NCBI RefSeq assembly: GCF_002159495.1
Contig: NZ_NFIT01000001.1
Span: 1-64,000 of the forward strand
DNA length: 64,000 bases
Direction: 5' to 3'
Source: Olsenella sp. An293
Lineage (GTDB): Bacteria; Actinomycetota; Coriobacteriia; Coriobacteriales; Atopobiaceae
Below, piece by piece: positions 1 through 7,194 of this stretch. Numbering within the stretch: position 1 is the first letter of the stretch; each line of letters begins with the position of its first letter. The translations under genes and the position numbers were made by a program. Below the pieces are notes generated by a model. It worked only from the letters and a program-made list of their open reading frames with translations. It was not told the DNA's origin and did no database searches.

Positions 1-268
1 CCCCCCCCGCAGTCAAAAATGTATCTACGAATATAATTTCGCAGGCAATCGGCACACGACGCAACGCCTCACGCCCGAATGGTCGCGTCATTGTCCGAAT
101 GGTAGTCACCAGGGGCCCTCATTGAACCGCCCATTGAGCGCCCCTCAGCGCCCCGGCTCCAAACCTTGCGAAACCGTTAGAGCCCCATAAGCCCGCGCCA
201 TGGCGCGCCAGGCCGCCGAGAAGGACGATGGCACCGCACCGTCCATACGCCGCCCGGAAGGAGCGCAC

Positions 269-1657
269 ATGCCCGCCATCCTGCGCGTCGCGCTCGGCAA
301 CGTCTCTCGCTGCGCGCGCGACTACTCGGTCTACCTGGTCACGCTCGCTTTTGCCGCGTGCCTGCTCTACTCGTTCAACGCCTCGGGAGACTATCTCCTG
401 GCGATGCCGCTCACGAGCCCGCAGCTCGAGGTCATCCACAAGGCGCGCGACGTCACGGGCGCCTTCTCCGTCTTCGTGGTGCTGGTCTTCGCCGTGCTCG
501 TGGCCTGCGCGGCCCGCTTCATCGTGCGACGTCGCTCGCGGGAGTTCGGGACGTACGCGCTGCTCGGCATGCGCGCGCCCGCGCTCGCGGCAATACTCGC
601 GGCGGAGGGCGCGATCGTGGGGCTCGTCGCGCTGGCGGCGGGGCTCGCGCTCGGCCTTGCCGCCTCGCCGGCCTTCGGCGCGGTGGCGGCGTTCGTCTTT
701 GGCGTGCCGTGGCGGCTCGCTTGGTCCTTCTCGCCCGCGGCGGCGCTCGACGCGTGCGCGTGGTTCGCTGGGATCGAGGGCCTCGCCGTCATGCTCTCCG
801 TGGTGGACGTGCTGCGCCGTCCGCTCGTGGAGCTCCTCGGGCGGGACCGCGCCCCGGAGCGGCTCGCCCTCGCCGGGCGCCGCGGCGTGACGCGGGCGCA
901 GGCGGTGCTCGCCGTGGTCCTTCTCGCCGTGGTGTGGGGCTCGTGCGCGCTCCAGCCCGGGCTCTTCGTGCTCGCGATCCTGCCGATGGGATGGGCCGCC
1001 TATGTGGCGACGTCGCTCGTCTTTCGCCTGGTGGCGACGGGCATCCCCAGCGGCATGCGCCGGAGTGCCCGCTATTGGGAGGGGCTGCGCGCCTTCACGC
1101 TGAGACAGGTGGAGGGGCACGTGTCCACGGGGTGCCAGGCGCTCTCGTGCACCTGCGTGCTCGTGGCGTGCGCGGTCTGCATGATCTGCGCGGGGCTCCT
1201 GTTCTCGGTCGGGCAGCGCGCGGCGGGGCTCGCGGACCCGGGCGCGCTCTCGGAGGCCTCGCTCGCGCCCATCGGCTACGTGGGAATCTTCTACGGGGAG
1301 GCGTTCCTCGTGGCGGCCGCGGCGGTGCTCGCGCTCCAGCAGGTGAGCCAGGCCGCGGACGGCAGGCGCGCCTACACCACGCTTGCCGCGCTCGGGGCGG
1401 ACGCACGGGAGGCGCGCGGCGCCGTGCGGGCTCAGGTGGGCGTCGCCTTCGCGCTGCCCGCGGCGCTCGCCGTGGCGCACGACTGCTTTGGCCTCACGCT
1501 GGTGCGCCAGCTCGCGCGCGGCGTGCCCGACGAGGTGTTTCTCGCCATCGCGGGCTGCTCGGTTTTGGGCACGCTCGTTCTTCTCGCCCTGTACTACCTG
1601 CTCTGCGTTCGCGAGTGCTCCCGCGTGCTGCTGTCACAGGACTACAATGTGGTCTAA
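269..1657 (+). CDS. FtsX-like ABC transporter permease
   Basis: This is a membrane protein of about 462 residues resembling the FtsX/MacB/BceB permease superfamily, which works with an ATP-binding partner to export or sense peptides and lipids. Several hydrophobic segments are visible: one near the N-terminus (VYLVTLAFAACLLYSF), paired helices around residues 70-160, and a final pair near the C-terminus. The motif FGTYALLGMR after the second helix is typical of FtsX-type permeases. The ATG at 269 is preferred because GGAAGGAG lies 7 bases upstream; an in-frame ATG at 200 exists but has no good ribosome site. No ATP-binding partner is in view; bases 1-199 show no coding signal and contain in-frame stops. 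The partner may lie left of the window or may have been lost. The family is fairly sure, the substrate unknown. Confidence 0.75.
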   Translation: MPAILRVALGNVSRCARDYSVYLVTLAFAACLLYSFNASGDYLLAMPLTSPQLEVIHKARDVTGAFSVFVVLVFAVLVACAARFIVRRRSREFGTYALLGMRAPALAAILAAEGAIVGLVALAAGLALGLAASPAFGAVAAFVFGVPWRLAWSFSPAAALDACAWFAGIEGLAVMLSVVDVLRRPLVELLGRDRAPERLALAGRRGVTRAQAVLAVVLLAVVWGSCALQPGLFVLAILPMGWAAYVATSLVFRLVATGIPSGMRRSARYWEGLRAFTLRQVEGHVSTGCQALSCTCVLVACAVCMICAGLLFSVGQRAAGLADPGALSEASLAPIGYVGIFYGEAFLVAAAAVLALQQVSQAADGRRAYTTLAALGADAREARGAVRAQVGVAFALPAALAVAHDCFGLTLVRQLARGVPDEVFLAIAGCSVLGTLVLLALYYLLCVRECSRVLLSQDYNVV

Positions 1658-1709
1658 CGTAGTAAAAAATGAACCAAACGGCAGATTCTGAGCGACTGAG
1701 GGAGATCCC

Positions 1710-2000
1710 ATGGCAACGACAATGACGTCGCTCAACACCAAGCTGAGCGCTGAGGAGAAGGAGGCCTTCGTCAGGAACACCGCTGCCCTGGGCCTGACGC
1801 CATCCGCCGCCATCAAGGTCTTCGTCCACATGTTCAACGAGTGCGGCGGCTTTCCATTTGAGGTCCGCAGGAAGGTGAGCGACGAGAGCGTGACGTACCT
1901 CTCTGCAGATGACTACGCGCGCTTTGCGAGCGCCCTTGACTCTGCCGTCCCCGCAGCCACCCATGAGCTGCTCGATCGCGAGTTCTCATGGGAGGACTAG
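1710..2000 (+). CDS. RelB/DinJ family antitoxin
   Basis: A 96-residue protein with the layout of RelB/DinJ antitoxins: a short N-terminal ribbon-helix-helix segment (LNTKLSAEEKEAFVRNTAALG), the characteristic TPSAAIKVFVHM stretch, and an acidic C-terminal tail that would wrap the toxin. Such antitoxins neutralise a partner toxin and repress their own promoter. GGGAG sits about 6 bases before the ATG. The next frame, beginning at 1988 and overlapping the antitoxin end by 13 bases, reads as an acetyltransferase-type toxin that is broken. A RelB-type antitoxin beside a GNAT toxin is less usual than the DUF1778-GNAT pairing. The antitoxin itself is intact and may now be an orphan. Confidence 0.82.
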   Translation: MATTMTSLNTKLSAEEKEAFVRNTAALGLTPSAAIKVFVHMFNECGGFPFEVRRKVSDESVTYLSADDYARFASALDSAVPAATHELLDREFSWED

Positions 2001-2472
2001 CGTTTCGTCGCATCCGCCCGCTTCTCGAAAATGACGACGTGAGCGGGTTTTGCTCTGGCAACAGCGACAACGACGCCTGACTCAAAGAACGCGCGCATCG
2101 CGCTATGCGCGACGGGACGGCCCGGGTGTACGTCCTGCCCCTCGCCACCGACGAGATTTGCGGATTTTACGCCCTGAGCACCCATGCGGTCGCACGAGTC
2201 GGGGCGTTTGCCGGGTCGTTGCGCAGAAACGCTCCTAACCCGATTCCCTGCACGCTGCTTGGCCAGCTTGCTGTTGACGAGCGCTGCCAGGGGGGTCGGC
2301 GGGAGCCCGCCTACTGCAGGATGCCATTCGCCGCACGGCCGCGGCGTCGCGCATCGTTGCATCGCGGGCGCTTGTTGTCGATCCGGCTGACGAGCGCGCG
2401 GAGGGCTTCTACGCCCACTTTGGGTTCCAGCGCCTGGCGAGCGATTCCCGTCGCATGTTCGTGCGGCTCTAG
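1988..2472 (+). pseudogene. GNAT acetyltransferase toxin, disrupted
   Basis: Translating from the ATG at 1988 gives the start of a GNAT-type toxin (RRIRPLLENDDVSGFCSGN) and then TGA at 2078-2080 where family members usually have a Trp (reading DA-stop-LKERA for DAWLKERA). The same frame continues as RAMRDGTARVYVL and NPIPCTLLGQLAVDERCQG. At the G run near 2289-2295 the similarity moves to another frame, which reads RLLQDAIRRT, LVVDPADERAEGFYAHFGF and ends at 2472. One nonsense change plus one frameshift therefore separate three recognisable pieces of a single gene. GNAT toxins of this kind acetylate aminoacyl-tRNA and are paired with ribbon-helix-helix antitoxins. The last bases overlap the convergent exporter gene. 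Sequencing error is possible at the G run but would not explain the TGA. Confidence 0.8.
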
Positions 2473-2792
2473 TGCGTCTCCCCCACCAGCTTGAGGCCGA
2501 CGACGCACGCCACGAGGCCCGCGATCAGCAGCGCCTTTGGCCACGAGAACGACTCCGCGCCGGAGGCGACGCCCCATGCCACCGTGAGCGCGGCGCCGAT
2601 GCCCACCCAGACGGCGTAGGCGGTGCCCAGCGGAATCGTGCGTACGGCGTGGCTCAGCCCGAGCATGCTCGCCGCGAGGGCGGCGATGAACACGATCGTG
2701 GGGACGGGCTGCGTAAAGCCCTCGGAGCGGTCGAGGGCTTGGGCCCACACGGCCTCCATCGCGCCCGACACGACCAAGATGACCCAATCCAT
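2469..2792 (-). CDS. gdx: SMR-family guanidinium exporter (Gdx/SugE type)
   Basis: A 107-residue, four-helix small multidrug resistance protein. Glu13 in the first helix (SGAMEAVWAQAL) is the proton/substrate-coupling residue of the family. The surrounding pattern, the IPLGTAYAVWVGIGA stretch and the GLKL ending match the Gdx (SugE) branch, which exports guanidinium in exchange for protons, rather than the EmrE drug branch. It would act as a dual-topology dimer in the cytoplasmic membrane. GGGAGG lies just before the ATG. The leader carries a guanidine-III-type riboswitch, which independently supports the assignment. The gene is monocistronic and converges on the broken GNAT gene. Confidence 0.88.
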   Translation of the reverse strand: MDWVILVVSGAMEAVWAQALDRSEGFTQPVPTIVFIAALAASMLGLSHAVRTIPLGTAYAVWVGIGAALTVAWGVASGAESFSWPKALLIAGLVACVVGLKLVGETH

Positions 2793-2819
2793 GGCAACCT
2801 CCCAGATTATGCGCTGCAG

Positions 2820-2864
2820 TGATGCGCCGTCTTTGCGATTCTGGTACGGCTGCCCTCGTCAGAG
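2820..2864 (-). promoter_or_regulatory. guanidine-III (ykkC-III) riboswitch candidate
   Basis: On the minus strand, starting about 30 bases before the gdx start codon, the leader reads TGACGAGG, then GCCGTACC, then AAAGACGGCGC. These three blocks, in this order and spacing, are the conserved core of the guanidine-III class, which forms a pseudoknot and frees the ribosome site when guanidinium binds. A small GACCC-GAT-GGGTC hairpin lies just upstream. Recognition is from memory of the class consensus; no covariance model was run. Confidence 0.8.
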
Positions 2865-2906
2865 ACCCGATGGGTCGGGTGCATCGTAGCACAGGCGCGG
2901 GGCCCG

Positions 2907-3068
2907 GCGTTGTGCGCACGTGAGGGTATGTACACCGCCGCGTAAGGGTATGTACACCCGGCCTCTCATCTCTTCTCGCATCCCCGCAGCTCAGAGCCTC
3001 AGGCGAGAAGGACGGTCGAGTCGGAACGTGTACATACCCTCAAGGGCGGCTGTACATACCCTCACGCG
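2907..3068. repeat. palindromic word-array element A
   Basis: Left arm: two direct copies of GGGTATGTACACC (about 2924-2936 and 2946-2958). Right arm: the same word inverted twice, as TGTACATACCCTCA (3029-3042 and 3051-3064). Between them CTTCTCG (2972-2978) and CGAGAAG (3004-3010) face each other across exactly 25 bases. The element fills the spacer upstream of the XRE/TipAS regulator. The core geometry is shared with elements B and C. Confidence 0.85.
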
Positions 3069-3173
3069 TCGCCGTAGAGCTGCCGCGCGGCCGCGCAACG
3101 GGCTGTTTCTTGTGCGGCGTCGCCCGCCCGGTGACAATGACCCTACCGAGAAACCCGAGCAAGGAGGGAACCC

Positions 3174-4001
3174 ATGGCCATCAAGGACGTCATCGCCGCC
3201 ATCCGCAGGGAGGCGGGCATCACGCAGGAGGAGATGGCGCGCAGGCTCTACGTGACGAGGCAGGCAGTGTCTCGCTGGGAGCAGGGCGAGACGACCCCCG
3301 GGATCGACATGGTCAAGCTCATCTGCGTCACCTTTGGCGTGCCGCTCGAGCGCTTCTTCGACATGCCCATGAGCTACTACTGCCAGTGCTGCAGCATGCC
3401 CATCCCCGACGAGGAGATGCACGGCACCGAGGCCGACGGCTCCAAGAGCGCGGACTTCTGCAAGTTCTGCTACGACCACGGAGACTTCACCGCCAAGGGC
3501 ATGACGATGGACGAGTTCATCGAGGCCACGGCGCCCATGGAGGCCAAGGCCCTCGGCGTCTCGCTGGACGAGGCGGTCTCGCTCATGGCCACGCTGCTGC
3601 CGCACCTCAAGCGCTGGCGCGAGGTCGCCGAGAACGAGGAGGCCTACGGTGCGGAGGTCCGGGCCGCTTACGGCAGCGAGGTGGTAGACGCCGCAAACGA
3701 GAAGTACGTGGCGATGGGCGAGGCGGCGCACCTGCAGGCAGAGGAGCTGGCGCTTGCCATCAACGAGCAGCTGCGGCGCGCGATGGAGGCTGGCGACCCG
3801 GCCGGTCCGGAGGCCCGCAAGCTCGTGGCGATGCACGGCCACTGGCTGCGCATGTACTGGCCGGACGGGCTCTACACGCCCGAGGCCCACAAGGGCCTGG
3901 CCGACGGCTACGTCTCCGACGAGCGGTTCCGCGCCTACTACGAGAAGGTGGCCCCGGGTGCCGCGCAGTTCTTACGCGACGCGATCCACGCGTGCGCATG
4001 A
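3174..4001 (+). CDS. XRE regulator with zinc ribbon and TipAS domain
   Basis: A 275-residue regulator with three parts. Residues about 5-60 form an XRE helix-turn-helix (ITQEEMARRLYVTRQAVSRW). A zinc ribbon follows with Cys70, Cys73, Cys96 and Cys99 (CQCCSMPI and FCKFCYDHGDF). The last hundred residues resemble the TipAS antibiotic-recognition domain of TipA-like MerR regulators (MHGHWLRMYWPDGLYTP). TipAS domains bind thiopeptides and other hydrophobic drugs, so a drug-responsive transcription factor is likely; the ligand is unknown. AAGGAGGGAACCC precedes the ATG. The gene sits between two large palindromic arrays (elements A and B) whose words contain TGTACA or GTGTACAC, which could be its operators. 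Confidence 0.85.
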   Translation: MAIKDVIAAIRREAGITQEEMARRLYVTRQAVSRWEQGETTPGIDMVKLICVTFGVPLERFFDMPMSYYCQCCSMPIPDEEMHGTEADGSKSADFCKFCYDHGDFTAKGMTMDEFIEATAPMEAKALGVSLDEAVSLMATLLPHLKRWREVAENEEAYGAEVRAAYGSEVVDAANEKYVAMGEAAHLQAEELALAINEQLRRAMEAGDPAGPEARKLVAMHGHWLRMYWPDGLYTPEAHKGLADGYVSDERFRAYYEKVAPGAAQFLRDAIHACA

Positions 4002-4021
4002 TCAACCCAGCAGTGCGTTTC

Positions 4022-4138
4022 GGCGTTGTGCGCACTCTCCGGCGTTGTGTACACTGTCCCCAAGGTCCTTCTCGGCAAAACCGCAGGTAGACGAGCTGGC
4101 GAGAAGTGCGCACATCGCCGGAGAGTGTACACAACGCC
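4022..4138. repeat. palindromic word-array element B
   Basis: Left arm: two tandem 19-base copies, GGCGTTGTGCGCACTCTCC at 4022 and GGCGTTGTGTACACTGTCC at 4041. Right arm: the inverted word at 4120-4138 (GGAGAGTGTACACAACGCC) and a shorter one at 4107-4119. CTTCTCG (4068-4074) and CGAGAAG (4100-4106) face each other across 25 bases. The spacer shares GCAGGTAGACGAGCTG exactly with element C. It lies between the XRE gene and the convergent kinase gene. Confidence 0.9.
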
Positions 4139-4148
4139 AGATGAGCGT

Positions 4149-4658
4149 TTATCCGTTGGATGCGACGATGCGCGCGGCGACCTCATGCGGCGTGAGACCG
4201 GTGGTGTCTATGAGCTCTGTGTCGAGGTTGCGATAGCGCGGGAGATAGGAGAGCGAGCGTGCCACCGCCTCTGCGTCGCGCAAGCCCGCGCGAACGTCCC
4301 CCTCGATGCGGCGGCGTAGCTCGTCCTCGCGGGCAACCAGGGAGACGGCCCGGACCTTGGCGCCGCACTCCTCGATAGGCAGCCTCCCGAGCAACTCGTC
4401 AATGATCGCGCGCTCGTGCATGACCCAGCAGAGGATGACGTTCTCGTATGTGCTGCAGCGCAGGAAGTTGCCGAGCAGGTGGCAGATGTTGTCGAGCACC
4501 ATGCGCTTGGTCTCCGGGGTCACCTGGAACGGGTCGGCGCACCAGCACCAGTCCCCGTCGAGCATGACGGAGGCGGGCAGCATCCGGTTGAGCTCGCGGC
4601 AGACGACGGTCTTGCCCACGCCCATAGGGCCGCCGATGAGGTACAGGGTCTTTGCCAT
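4149..4658 (-). CDS. P-loop nucleotide kinase-like protein
   Basis: A 169-residue P-loop protein. The Walker A motif GGPMGVGKT occupies residues 9-17, followed by LDGDWCWCADPF, the usual place for an acceptor-binding aspartate in small-molecule kinases. The rest is helical, with an Arg-rich lid-like stretch (AREDELRRRIEGDVRAG) near residue 110. The size and layout fit shikimate- or gluconate-kinase-like AAA proteins whose substrates are usually unknown. The start is supported by GAGGGACCC upstream. It stands alone, downstream of and convergent with the XRE regulator, separated from it by element B. The kinase fold is likely; the substrate cannot be read from the sequence. Confidence 0.72.
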   Translation of the reverse strand: MAKTLYLIGGPMGVGKTVVCRELNRMLPASVMLDGDWCWCADPFQVTPETKRMVLDNICHLLGNFLRCSTYENVILCWVMHERAIIDELLGRLPIEECGAKVRAVSLVAREDELRRRIEGDVRAGLRDAEAVARSLSYLPRYRNLDTELIDTTGLTPHEVAARIVASNG

Positions 4659-4729
4659 GTGGGTCCCTCTGAGACTCGTGGACAGTCGAAGCTTATTATT
4701 GCAGGTAATGTAGCTTGTAAGCCTGTATC

Positions 4730-5296
4730 CTACCGAGATCGTTCGGCTTTGCGCTCATAGATCAGCTCCTTATCTCGTTCGATGGCCTCCCGCAGGGCGG
4801 TGTTCTTTATCGTTCTGGCAGTCACCACGTCGGCGGAGCGTCCCGTGAGCTGCTCGACCTGCTTGGAGAAGTGCTCGAGGTCGCGAAGGTTGAACGAGCG
4901 AGATGTCCCGATGTCAAGTCGGATGTCAATGTCGCTTTTATCGGAGTATGTGCCTCGTGCGAACGAGCCGAAGAGGTAGGCGCGCTCGATGGCGGGGAAG
5001 CGCGAACACACCTCTCGTATCTTATCGGCAACGAGCTGCTTTTCGTTGGCGATGTCTTGTCGTCCTTGGATGAGCCTAAGCGTCTCGGATACCTTTTGCT
5101 CTATGCGGGCGAGGGTGGCATTCTCTTGTTCGCTGTTCTCGGACTCAATGCCTTTATTTAGAAAATGGATAAACGCATCGGTTTTGCTCAGGCGGTGCTC
5201 GGAGGCAAACTGTTCGACTTCGCTCACGAGCTCTGGTGGGAGTCGCAGTGAGACGGCGGTTCTTGGCTCCCTTGCTACTGTGGAGTTCGTGGCCAT
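4730..5296 (-). CDS. RHH-minimal nucleotidyltransferase fusion
   Basis: A 188-residue protein that joins two antitoxin-type domains. Residues about 12-50 look like a ribbon-helix-helix DNA-binding domain (AVSLRLPPELVSEVEQFASE). A coiled segment follows, then a minimal nucleotidyltransferase (MNT) domain with the full signature GS-X10-DXD: Gly110-Ser111 and Asp122/Asp124, with Asp156 the likely third acid. MNT proteins normally pair with a HEPN toxin and can AMPylate it, but no HEPN gene adjoins here. GGAGG precedes the ATG at 5296; the reading frame extends further upstream but into unrelated sequence. The gene is visibly less GC-rich than its neighbours, which suggests recent acquisition. 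A near-perfect palindrome lies 15 bases upstream and is a plausible self-operator. Confidence 0.8.
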   Translation of the reverse strand: MATNSTVAREPRTAVSLRLPPELVSEVEQFASEHRLSKTDAFIHFLNKGIESENSEQENATLARIEQKVSETLRLIQGRQDIANEKQLVADKIREVCSRFPAIERAYLFGSFARGTYSDKSDIDIRLDIGTSRSFNLRDLEHFSKQVEQLTGRSADVVTARTIKNTALREAIERDKELIYERKAERSR

Positions 5297-5310
5297 CTTC
5301 TCACCTCCAA

Positions 5311-5334
5311 TGTGTATTGCAATTGTATTACACA
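5311..5334. promoter_or_regulatory. palindromic operator candidate
   Basis: A 24-base imperfect palindrome with TGTGTA and TACACA ends around a CAATTG centre. A related GTGTGTAA half-site occurs at 5351. It lies between the divergent RHH-MNT gene and the YjbR-like gene. Ribbon-helix-helix proteins usually bind such sites, so autoregulation by the RHH domain is inferred. Confidence 0.55.
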
Positions 5335-5392
5335 CGAATGAGAGAGTACCGTGTGTAAGAATAGTCGCGAGCTCATCCAAAGGAGGCACGCC

Positions 5393-5776
5393 ATGGATCT
5401 CTCGCGCATAGACGCCCGCCTTCTCACGCGCCCTGGCGCCACCAAGGCCCTCCACGAGAAGTGGGGCTGGATGGTCTACTGGGTGGGCGGCAGGCAGTTC
5501 GCCTGCGAGTTCACTGCCTCGCCCGACGCCAAGCCACCCTACGCGGGGCGCCACCTGCTCTCGCTCAAGTGCGACCCGGACCGCATCCTGGAGCTGCGCG
5601 CCGAGCACCCGGGCACGGTGCTGCCAGGCTACTACTCCGACGGGCGCACGTGGGTCTCCGTCGACCTGGACGCCGACCTGCCCGAGGACCTCATGCTCGA
5701 CCTCTGCGACATGAGCTACGACCTCGTCTTCTCCAAGCTGCCAAAGCGCGTGCAGCGAGAGGTCTCCGCCGAGTAG
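5393..5776 (+). CDS. MmcQ/YjbR family protein
   Basis: A 127-residue protein of the MmcQ/YjbR (DUF419) family, small cytoplasmic proteins with a CyaY-like double-wing fold and no firmly known function. Visible family features are the KWGWMVYWVGGRQFACEF strand pair, LKCDPDRILELRAEHPG, the PGYYSDGRTWVSV block and the ending MSYDLVFSKLP. The ATG at 5393 has a strong AAAGGAGG site; an earlier in-frame GTG at 5351 has none. It is divergent from the RHH-MNT gene and stands alone. DNA binding has been suggested for relatives because of the fold, but nothing here shows it. Confidence 0.82.
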   Translation: MDLSRIDARLLTRPGATKALHEKWGWMVYWVGGRQFACEFTASPDAKPPYAGRHLLSLKCDPDRILELRAEHPGTVLPGYYSDGRTWVSVDLDADLPEDLMLDLCDMSYDLVFSKLPKRVQREVSAE

Positions 5777-5868
5777 CCGCGCAAAGATCCGTTGCTCGGC
5801 GCGCGACCCTACCTCGCGGCCTCCCGGCGCCTCACGGCAGCGTAGGCTGCCGCGCCGGCGCCGACGAG

Positions 5869-5955
5869 GGCGGCGACGACTACGTGACCAAGCCCTTCTC
5901 GCTCGAGGTCCTCGGCGCCCGCGTGAGGACGCAGCTCGCCCGCGACCGCCGCCCG
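5869..5955 (+). pseudogene. response-regulator fragment (receiver C-terminal part)
   Basis: The plus strand reads GGDDYVTKPFSLEVLGARVR followed by TQLARDRR. This is the end of an OmpR-type receiver domain with the conserved Lys of the KPF motif and the start of the linker. There is no start codon and no downstream DNA-binding domain. It faces the N-terminal receiver fragment on the opposite strand a few tens of bases away. The two together look like one response regulator cut and inverted. Confidence 0.6.
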
Positions 5956-5959
5956 CTCG

Positions 5960-6096
5960 ACCGCGCCCGCGGCGTCGCGCGCCACGAGCGTACGATACCC
6001 CTCGAGCCTGAAGTACGACTCGAGCAAGTCGGCGATGTCGGCCTCGTCGTCCACTATGAGGACGAGGGGAGCGCCTCTGCCCCCGTCTCGCGTCAC
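5960..6096 (-). pseudogene. response-regulator fragment (receiver N-terminal part)
   Basis: From a GTG at 6096 the minus strand reads LVLIVDDEADIADLLESYFR and then LEGYRTLVARDAAGAVERA, the first strand, acidic pocket and second helix of a receiver domain. After about residue 45 the similarity stops, although the frame stays open to 5809; its end (VVAALVGAGAAAYAAVRRR) looks like an unrelated membrane tail. The phospho-acceptor Asp region is missing. The GTG overlaps the alkD stop (GTGA). Some translation is possible, but a working regulator is not. Confidence 0.6.
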
Positions 6097-6815
6097 ACCT
6101 TGAGCGACTGCAGGTACGCCTTCCGCTCAGGTGTGATACGGCGGCTCTCGCGGGCCTTCTGGAGCGCCTTGTTGCGCGTCCAGGGGTCGAGGGCGGTCGG
6201 CCTCCGCTCGAAGAGGGGCAGCGTCGCCGCGGGCTGCTTGATGAGGGCAAACGAGAAGTACCAGGCGCGCGCCATGTTGACATAGTACTCAGGACGGTTG
6301 ATGCCGGCGACAAGCGCGAGGTGCTCGGGCTCGAAGGCGTCATCCAGGAAGAGCGTCATGAGCTGGACCACCCCAAAGCGCACCGTGTACTCCGGCTCCG
6401 CGGCAACCCATCCGCGGATGCGCTCGAGTGCCGCCGGAAGGTCGCGCCTGAAGGCGGGGACGCGGATGAGGTCGCAGGTCGCCCAGTTGTCAACGTGAGG
6501 GAGAAAGGCGTCGAGGAGCTCGAACGCCTCGGCGGGCGTCTTCGCCATCCGGCCGATGAGCGCGCCGTGCAGGTTATTCTCGTCGTAGGTCTCGTGCGGG
6601 AGCGCCGCGAGGAACGCGCGCGCCTCTTCGGGTCGCTCGCGTGCGAGCCTGCGGGCGTAGTCGCGCAGCGCCGGTGTGCGCACGCCAAGGATGCGCGCAG
6701 GGTCGACGGTCGGCACGAGCTTCGCCTGGAAGTCCCGATACGCGGGGTCGGCGAGTGCTTCGAGCTCGTGACGGCTGCGGCCAGCAGTGCCGCCCTTCGG
6801 TGTCTCTCCCCTCAT
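6093..6815 (-). CDS. DNA alkylation repair protein (AlkD-like glycosylase)
   Basis: A 240-residue all-helical HEAT-repeat protein of the AlkC/AlkD superfamily, which removes alkylated bases from DNA. Recognisable blocks are ILGVRTPALRDYARRLARER, YDENNLHGALIG, the core FLPHVDNWATCDLIRV, with the Trp and Asp typical of the AlkD active cleft, and the C-terminal EYYVNMARAWYFSFALIKQP. The ATG at 6815 follows AAGGGAG; the frame extends upstream but into the higBA promoter region. A LexA-type box lies 16 bases upstream, with a TATAAG -10-like element, so SOS induction is likely. Confidence 0.88.
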   Translation of the reverse strand: MRGETPKGGTAGRSRHELEALADPAYRDFQAKLVPTVDPARILGVRTPALRDYARRLARERPEEARAFLAALPHETYDENNLHGALIGRMAKTPAEAFELLDAFLPHVDNWATCDLIRVPAFRRDLPAALERIRGWVAAEPEYTVRFGVVQLMTLFLDDAFEPEHLALVAGINRPEYYVNMARAWYFSFALIKQPAATLPLFERRPTALDPWTRNKALQKARESRRITPERKAYLQSLKV

Positions 6816-6830
6816 GTAGCTCCCTTGACA

Positions 6831-6843
6831 CGAACATGTGTTC
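6831..6843 (-). promoter_or_regulatory. SOS (LexA) box upstream of alkD
   Basis: CGAACATGTGTTC matches the Gram-positive LexA core GAAC-N4-GTTC with near-perfect dyad symmetry. It sits 16 bases before the alkD start codon and touches a TATAAG element that could be the -10. A second box of the same type lies before ruvC. Confidence 0.75.
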
Positions 6844-6858
6844 TTATACAATGAATCT

Positions 6859-6904
6859 ACCACACGAGCTGTGGTTTCGAAATTGACATTGACAATAGTA
6901 ACGC
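6859..6904 (+). promoter_or_regulatory. higBA promoter/operator candidate
   Basis: An inverted repeat ACCACA-N5-TGTGGT (6859-6875) is followed by a doubled ATTGAC word (TTGACATTGACAATAG, 6884-6899) just before higB. HigA-type antitoxins bind short dyads over their own promoter, so this is a plausible autoregulatory site. Inference from position and symmetry only. Confidence 0.5.
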
Positions 6905-6915
6905 GAGGCGATACT

Positions 6916-7194
6916 ATGATTAGGTCATTTGCAGACAAGGATACCGAGCGGCTCTCGTCGGGATTTCGCGTTGCACGGTTCGTGGCGTTCGAGCGTGTTG
7001 CACTGAGAAAGATTCGCCAGCTGCAAATCGCAAACGAGCTGTCTGACCTCAGAATACCGCCGGGAAATCGTCTCGAGGCGCTGAGCGGAGATAGAGCTGG
7101 GCAATTCAGCATTCGCATCAACGACCAGTTCCGAGTCTGTTTTCGATGGGTCGAGGGAGGTGCCGAGGGTGTCGAAATCGTCGACTATCACTGA
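6916..7194 (+). CDS. higB: HigB toxin (RelE-family mRNA interferase)
   Basis: A 92-residue toxin closely matching the HigB family: MIRSFADKDTERLSSG at the start, ALRKIRQLQIANELSDLR, PPGNRLEALSGDRAGQFSIR, INDQFRVCFRW and the terminal VEIVDYH. HigB cleaves mRNA on the ribosome and is held inactive by HigA. The ATG at 6916 fits the family N-terminus exactly; its ribosome site (GAGGCG) is modest. The higA gene overlaps its end, the reversed toxin-first order typical of higBA. It is the only apparently intact toxin-antitoxin pair in the window. Confidence 0.92.
   Translation: MIRSFADKDTERLSSGFRVARFVAFERVALRKIRQLQIANELSDLRIPPGNRLEALSGDRAGQFSIRINDQFRVCFRWVEGGAEGVEIVDYH

Noticed and set aside
1-199. 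C-terminal end of an ABC ATPase preceding the permease
   Set aside because: The frame into the ATG at 200 is closed by TAA at 188-190 and no ATPase motif is visible; the partner, if any, is outside the window.
2907-3068. Insertion sequence or transposon end
   Set aside because: No transposase, no terminal target duplication seen, and the repeat words differ between loci.
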